Shown here in pieces: positions 8,384 through 10,144 of a stretch of DNA of 10,144 bases. The notes beneath the pieces were generated by a model. It was not told the origin of the DNA. It ran no database searches and saw nothing but the letters and a program-made list of their open reading frames with translations. Numbering within the stretch: the stretch's first letter is position 1; every line of letters starts with the position of its first letter. Made by a program: the position numbers and the translations under genes. Source of the DNA: Comamonadaceae bacterium (GTDB lineage Bacteria > Pseudomonadota > Gammaproteobacteria > Burkholderiales > Burkholderiaceae_C); contig CANGMW010000075.1 in NCBI GenBank assembly GCA_947454695.1, forward strand, positions 1 to 10,144. The letters run 5' to 3'.

Positions 8384-8426
8384 GCTACCCCTTTCAATAT
8401 GAGATGTGATCTCAAAAAGAGCAGCA
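8383..8426 (-). promoter_or_regulatory. Predicted Shine-Dalgarno-masking hairpin of fimT (riboswitch expression platform)
   Basis: On the minus-strand RNA, UGCUGCUCUUUUU (8426 to 8414) can pair without interruption with GAAAGGGGUAGCA (8395 to 8383). That is 13 pairs, four of them G-U, covering the whole Shine-Dalgarno and the A of the AUG. The loop contains its own small hairpin, GAGAU-CAC-AUCUC (8413 to 8401), which would stack on the helix. A competing fold, AGCA-CUU-UGCU (8433 to 8423), takes four of the same bases. With an aptamer about 30 nt upstream, this is a credible translational on/off switch. The pairing is read directly from sequence; its stability was not computed. Confidence 0.6.
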
Positions 8427-8452
8427 AAGTGCTTGGTCGCCTCTACGTGGCG

Positions 8453-8542
8453 ATGTCGGCAACCCCGCTGGCATGTTCTCGCTTGAGCGCGAACGAAGCC
8501 CGGAAGCTTTGCGTCCCTGGCTTTCGCCAGGTTTGCCCTGCT
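8453..8542 (-). promoter_or_regulatory. Class I cyclic di-GMP riboswitch aptamer (GEMM-I)
   Basis: Minus-strand RNA shows, in order, the conserved blocks of the GEMM-I aptamer: CAGGGCAAACC (8540-8530); a 6-bp stem CCUGGC/GCCAGG closed by a GAAA tetraloop (8531-8516); GGGACGCAAAGC-UUCCGG (8517-8500); a P3 arm with GGC/GCC, GUUC/GAAC and CGC/GCG stems (8500-8470); and GCGGGGUUGCCG (8468-8457). By memory of the Vibrio Vc2 structure, the ligand contacts G20, A47 and C92 correspond to G8537, A8510 and C8459 here. G at position 20 favours c-di-GMP over the cGAMP-preferring GEMM-Ib variants, which have A. It lies in the leader of fimT-pilVWXY1-pilE, a regulon type known for this class. The outer P1 helix is not evident. 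Confidence 0.93.
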
Positions 8543-8578
8543 GTCAGTTTCGGCACCTTATGTGCCCGCTAAACTGAC
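8543..8578 (-). repeat. 36-nt hairpin directly upstream of the riboswitch aptamer
   Basis: GUCAGUUU (8578-8571) and AAACUGAC (8550-8543) are a perfect 8-bp inverted repeat. Inside it GGCAC/GUGCC (8566-8562 / 8556-8552) forms a second 5-bp stem with loop AUAAG, separated by an AGCG/G internal loop. It ends two bases before the CAGGGCAAACC block of the aptamer, so it could stack on it or compete with an outer P1 helix. It is not part of the GEMM-I consensus as I know it. Confidence 0.6.
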
Positions 8579-8684
8579 CGCGATGAGCACACGCGTCGGC
8601 GTGCCCACGATTTGATTGTATTGGCAGTAATGCTAAAGAAACTTAGCGGGTAACGAATTGATACATATACCGACAGGCACACGT
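8579..8684 (-). other. Non-coding spacer between the tRNA terminator and the pilus leader
   Basis: This is the upstream third of the roughly 350-nt gene-free stretch (8384-8735); the rest holds the riboswitch, its platform and the tRNA terminator. Since transcription from the tRNA genes should stop at 8685-8717, the pilus operon promoter is expected here. I see a TACAAT (-10-like) at 8620-8615 but no matching -35 at 16-19 nt, so I do not call a promoter. No ORF or other RNA gene is apparent. Confidence 0.4.
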
Positions 8685-8717
8685 AAAAAAACCCACCACA
8701 CGAATGCGGCGGGTTTT
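8685..8717 (-). terminator. Rho-independent terminator of the tRNA-Lys/tRNA-Asn transcript
   Basis: On the minus strand AAAACCCGCC (8717-8708) pairs with GGUGGGUUUU (8697-8688), ten pairs with one G-U, around a 10-nt loop. The 3' arm runs into a tract of seven U (8691-8685). It begins 18 nt after the CCA end of tRNA-Asn. This separates the tRNA unit from the downstream pilus operon leader. Confidence 0.9.
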
Positions 8718-8735
8718 CGTCCCTTTCGGGTAATT

Positions 8736-8811
8736 TGGCTCCTCGACCTGGGCTCGAACCAGGGACCTACGGATTAACAGTCCGGCGCTCTACCGACTGA
8801 GCTATCGAGGA
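8736..8811 (-). tRNA. tRNA-Asn (anticodon GUU)
   Basis: This 76-nt tRNA includes an encoded CCA end. The acceptor arms TCCTCGA/TCGAGGA pair fully. The D-arm AGCTCAGTCGGTAGAGC, the T-arm CTGGTTCGAGCCCAG and the anticodon loop CUGUUAA (GUU at 34-36, A37) are all canonical. U36-A37 makes it a substrate type for t6A/ct6A modification. It follows tRNA-Lys by 5 nt in the same transcript. Confidence 0.97.
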
Positions 8812-8816
8812 ATGGT

Positions 8817-8892
8817 TGGTAGGACGTGCGGGATTCGAACCTGCGACCAACGGATTAAAAGTCCGCTGCTCTACCAACTGAGCTAACGTCCC
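8817..8892 (-). tRNA. tRNA-Lys (anticodon UUU)
   Basis: This 76-nt tRNA has an encoded CCA end. Acceptor strands GGGACGT/ACGTCCT pair with one G-U. The D-arm AGCTCAGTTGGTAGAGC, anticodon loop CUUUUAA (UUU at 34-36, A37) and T-arm GCAGGTTCGAATCCCGC are canonical. It is the first tRNA of a two-gene unit, 43 nt downstream of the tcdA stop. Confidence 0.97.
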
Positions 8893-8935
8893 AACACTCT
8901 TAGCGTTTGATTTTTGTGAAATCGCTTGCTAAGCC

Positions 8936-9724
8936 TCAAATTATAGCGTCATTTTTTACAGTTCTCAGACTCGTTTTCGAAATTTCATTCAAAACCCAAC
9001 CCGCGGCACACTGGCCGAAGCTGGCCGTGACCGCCACCACCGAGCCATAGCCGCTGCAGTTCAGGCTGCCATCTCCCAAAACGTCACACGACGCATCAGG
9101 CGGACTGACCGCCTCCCGGCTGAACACACAGGTCACCTTCATGAGGCGGCCTTCCCGCGGTGCGGCGTGTGATTTGCGCAAGCGATAGCGCAATTGCGCC
9201 AGTAATGGGTCGTGCGTGACTCGGCTCAAGTCGTCGATGTCGACCAGATGTGCCATGCGCTTGCCGCCTGCTGCGCCTACGGAAACAAACACGCAGCCGC
9301 TTTGGTGCATTGCCCAGGCGGCCATTGCGGTCTTGGCTTGGATTTGGTCGCACGCATCGACCACGGCGTGCACGCCTTGCGGCAAGATGCCGGGCCAATT
9401 CTCAGGGGTGACAAAGTCGTCCACGCACTGCACCGCACAGTCGGGGTTGATCTGGCTAATGCGATCTTGCATGGCCATCACCTTGGCTTGGCCCACTGTA
9501 GATTCCAAGGCATGAATTTGGCGGTTGATATTGGACTCAGAGACATGGTCCAGATCAATCAAGGTGATACGCCCTACCCCGCTTCGCGCCAGCGCTTCGG
9601 CCGTCCAGGAGCCCACGCCACCCACCCCCACCACGGCCACATGGGCATCCCGGATGGCTTGGGCACCGGCTACGCCATACAAGCGCGCCAGTCCGCCAAA
9701 GCGCCGATCGGACGGTGTCGTCAC
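8936..9724 (-). CDS. tcdA: tRNA threonylcarbamoyladenosine dehydratase TcdA (CsdL)
   Basis: TcdA is an E1-like, ATP-dependent enzyme that dehydrates t6A at position 37 of ANN-decoding tRNAs to the cyclic hydantoin form ct6A. The 262-residue product starts RRFGGLARLYG, then carries the adenylate-binding loop VVGVGGVGSW (31-40), the LIDLDHVSESNINRQIHAL segment with N67-R68-Q69, DDFVTPEN, VVDACDQIQAKTAM and VSVGAAGGK. The CVFSREAVSPP motif and a C-terminal GSVVAVTASFGQCAAGWVL complete a good match to E. coli TcdA, which is about 268 residues (from memory). The GTG start at 9724 overlaps the stop of the upstream transporter gene (GTGA), so the two are probably co-translated. Two tRNA genes that are likely substrates follow on the same strand. 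In enterobacteria the protein works with the CsdA-CsdE sulfur relay; those genes are not in this window. Confidence 0.95.
   Translation of the reverse strand: MTTPSDRRFGGLARLYGVAGAQAIRDAHVAVVGVGGVGSWTAEALARSGVGRITLIDLDHVSESNINRQIHALESTVGQAKVMAMQDRISQINPDCAVQCVDDFVTPENWPGILPQGVHAVVDACDQIQAKTAMAAWAMHQSGCVFVSVGAAGGKRMAHLVDIDDLSRVTHDPLLAQLRYRLRKSHAAPREGRLMKVTCVFSREAVSPPDASCDVLGDGSLNCSGYGSVVAVTASFGQCAAGWVLNEISKTSLRTVKNDAII
8940..8968 (-). promoter_or_regulatory. Candidate sigma-70 promoter for the tRNA-Lys/Asn unit
   Basis: On the minus strand a perfect -10 TATAAT (8945-8940) lies 17 nt after CTGAGA (8968-8963), which matches four of six -35 positions. The -10 overlaps the last codons of tcdA. 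Transcription would begin near 8933, leaving a 5' extension of about 40 nt before tRNA-Lys. The Ile-Ile codons at the end of TcdA also generate this AT-rich string, so coincidence is possible. Confidence 0.5.
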
Positions 9725-10144
9725 GACGCGTGCTCCAGTCGCCAGATCTGGAATTTAAAGGCCGCCACAGCACCTGCGGCAATCGCGGCAAGCGCAACGA
9801 GGCTGGTGAGCGACAGCGTCGACAGACCACTTAAGCCCTGTCCGATGGTGCAGCCCATTGCGGTGACGCCGCCTACCCCCATGAGCACGGCCCCGATGAG
9901 GTGGTTAGCCAAATCATGAGCACCTCCAAAACCTTCCCATCGGAAGGTACGGCAGCGCAATGCTTGAAAAGCGGCACCCAAAATAACGCCAGCCACGGAC
10001 ACCACGCCCAGGGTCAAGACTTTGCTGGCGTCACTGAAAAACATCAGCCAGTCAAGCGCATAGGCCATGGGGGCTACAAAACTCAATGACTCGATTCGAC
10101 CGGAATTGGTGGCGATGATCACGTCCTCCAGGGTTTGCGGATGC
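9721..10144 (-). CDS. YeeE/YedE family membrane transporter, C-terminal part (5' end cut by window)
   Basis: This is the C-terminal end of a polytopic inner-membrane protein of the YeeE/YedE (TsuA-like) family, proposed sulfur-compound or thiosulfate importers. The frame is open to the window edge, reading HPQTLEDV before the GTG at 10122, so that GTG is not necessarily the start. Family members usually have about 350-400 residues, so most of the protein is outside. From that GTG, visible hydrophobic segments are at about 35-56, 73-90 and 101-122. FVAPMAYALDWLMFFSDASK and FRWEGFGGAHDLANHLIGAVLMGVGG are family-like. GCTIGQGLSG (90-99) contains the conserved Cys (Cys91) equivalent to a thiosulfate-relay cysteine in TsuA. 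The stop overlaps the tcdA start by 4 nt. Confidence 0.88.
   Translation of the reverse strand, partial: HPQTLEDVIIATNSGRIESLSFVAPMAYALDWLMFFSDASKVLTLGVVSVAGVILGAAFQALRCRTFRWEGFGGAHDLANHLIGAVLMGVGGVTAMGCTIGQGLSGLSTLSLTSLVALAAIAAGAVAAFKFQIWRLEHAS

Noticed and set aside
8414..8433. Intrinsic terminator (AGCA-CUU-UGCU followed by U5) as the riboswitch expression platform
   Set aside because: The stem has only four pairs and is separated from the U-tract by four bases, so it is weak. The Shine-Dalgarno-masking helix using the same U-tract is far longer.
8590..8612. Sigma-54 (-24/-12) promoter in the GTGGGCACGCCGACGCG stretch upstream of the riboswitch
   Set aside because: A GG-N10-GC spacing can be found, but the surrounding TGGCAC and TTGCA elements do not fit in register.
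8615..8643. TACAAT as a sigma-70 promoter for the pilus operon
   Set aside because: The -10 is good, but no hexamer at 16-19 nt upstream resembles TTGACA and there is no extended -10. It remains only a possibility.
9212..9919. 235-residue plus-strand ORF across tcdA and the transporter gene
   Set aside because: It is antisense to TcdA motifs and to the conserved YeeE/YedE segment; a frame shadow.
1..10144. Insertion sequences, CRISPR arrays, prophage or integration sites at the tRNA genes
   Set aside because: No spaced direct repeats, transposase or integrase motifs, or duplicated tRNA 3' ends were seen. Both tRNA genes are intact with normal flanks.

Overview
The window looks like the chromosome of a betaproteobacterium of the order Burkholderiales, probably Comamonadaceae-like. 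This is inferred from the moderately high GC, the gene order of the minor-pilin cluster, the style of the PilY1 and PilE proteins, and the linkage of a YeeE/YedE-type transporter to tcdA. I could not run a search, so the taxonomic placement is an inference.

Layout. Bases 1-1610 (+) hold the 3' part of an ABC-F ATPase of the YheS type. It converges on a large minus-strand type IV pilus minor-pilin operon at 8383-1639, with a short hairpin between the two stop codons. In transcription order the operon is fimT/fimU, pilV, pilW, pilX, pilY1, pilE. Most junctions overlap or nearly touch (19-nt, 4-nt and 4-nt overlaps, then gaps of 13 and 27 nt), so it reads as one transcript. Upstream, also on the minus strand, lie tRNA-Asn (GUU) and tRNA-Lys (UUU) with a strong terminator, then tcdA (the enzyme that cyclises t6A to ct6A), then the 3' part of a YeeE/YedE membrane transporter whose stop overlaps the tcdA start.

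The most interesting element is the roughly 350-nt leader between the tRNA terminator and fimT. Read on the minus strand, it carries the conserved blocks of a class I cyclic di-GMP (GEMM-I) riboswitch aptamer: GGGCAAACC, a GAAA-capped stem, GACGCAAAGC-UUCCGG, a P3 arm and GCGGGGUUGCCG. Downstream of it a stretch can form a near-continuous 13-bp helix with the Shine-Dalgarno region and the first base of the fimT start codon. A second, 36-nt hairpin sits directly upstream of the aptamer. The simplest reading is that c-di-GMP controls translation, and through coupling the expression, of the whole minor-pilin/PilY1 operon. PilY1 is itself tied to surface sensing and c-di-GMP production in Pseudomonas, so a feedback loop is possible.

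Working together: the pilus genes encode the tip/priming complex (minor pseudopilins plus the PilY1 adhesin) and one further PilE-type pilin. The tcdA-tRNA block pairs a t6A-modifying enzyme with two tRNAs that both decode ANN codons and have U36-A37, as its substrates do.
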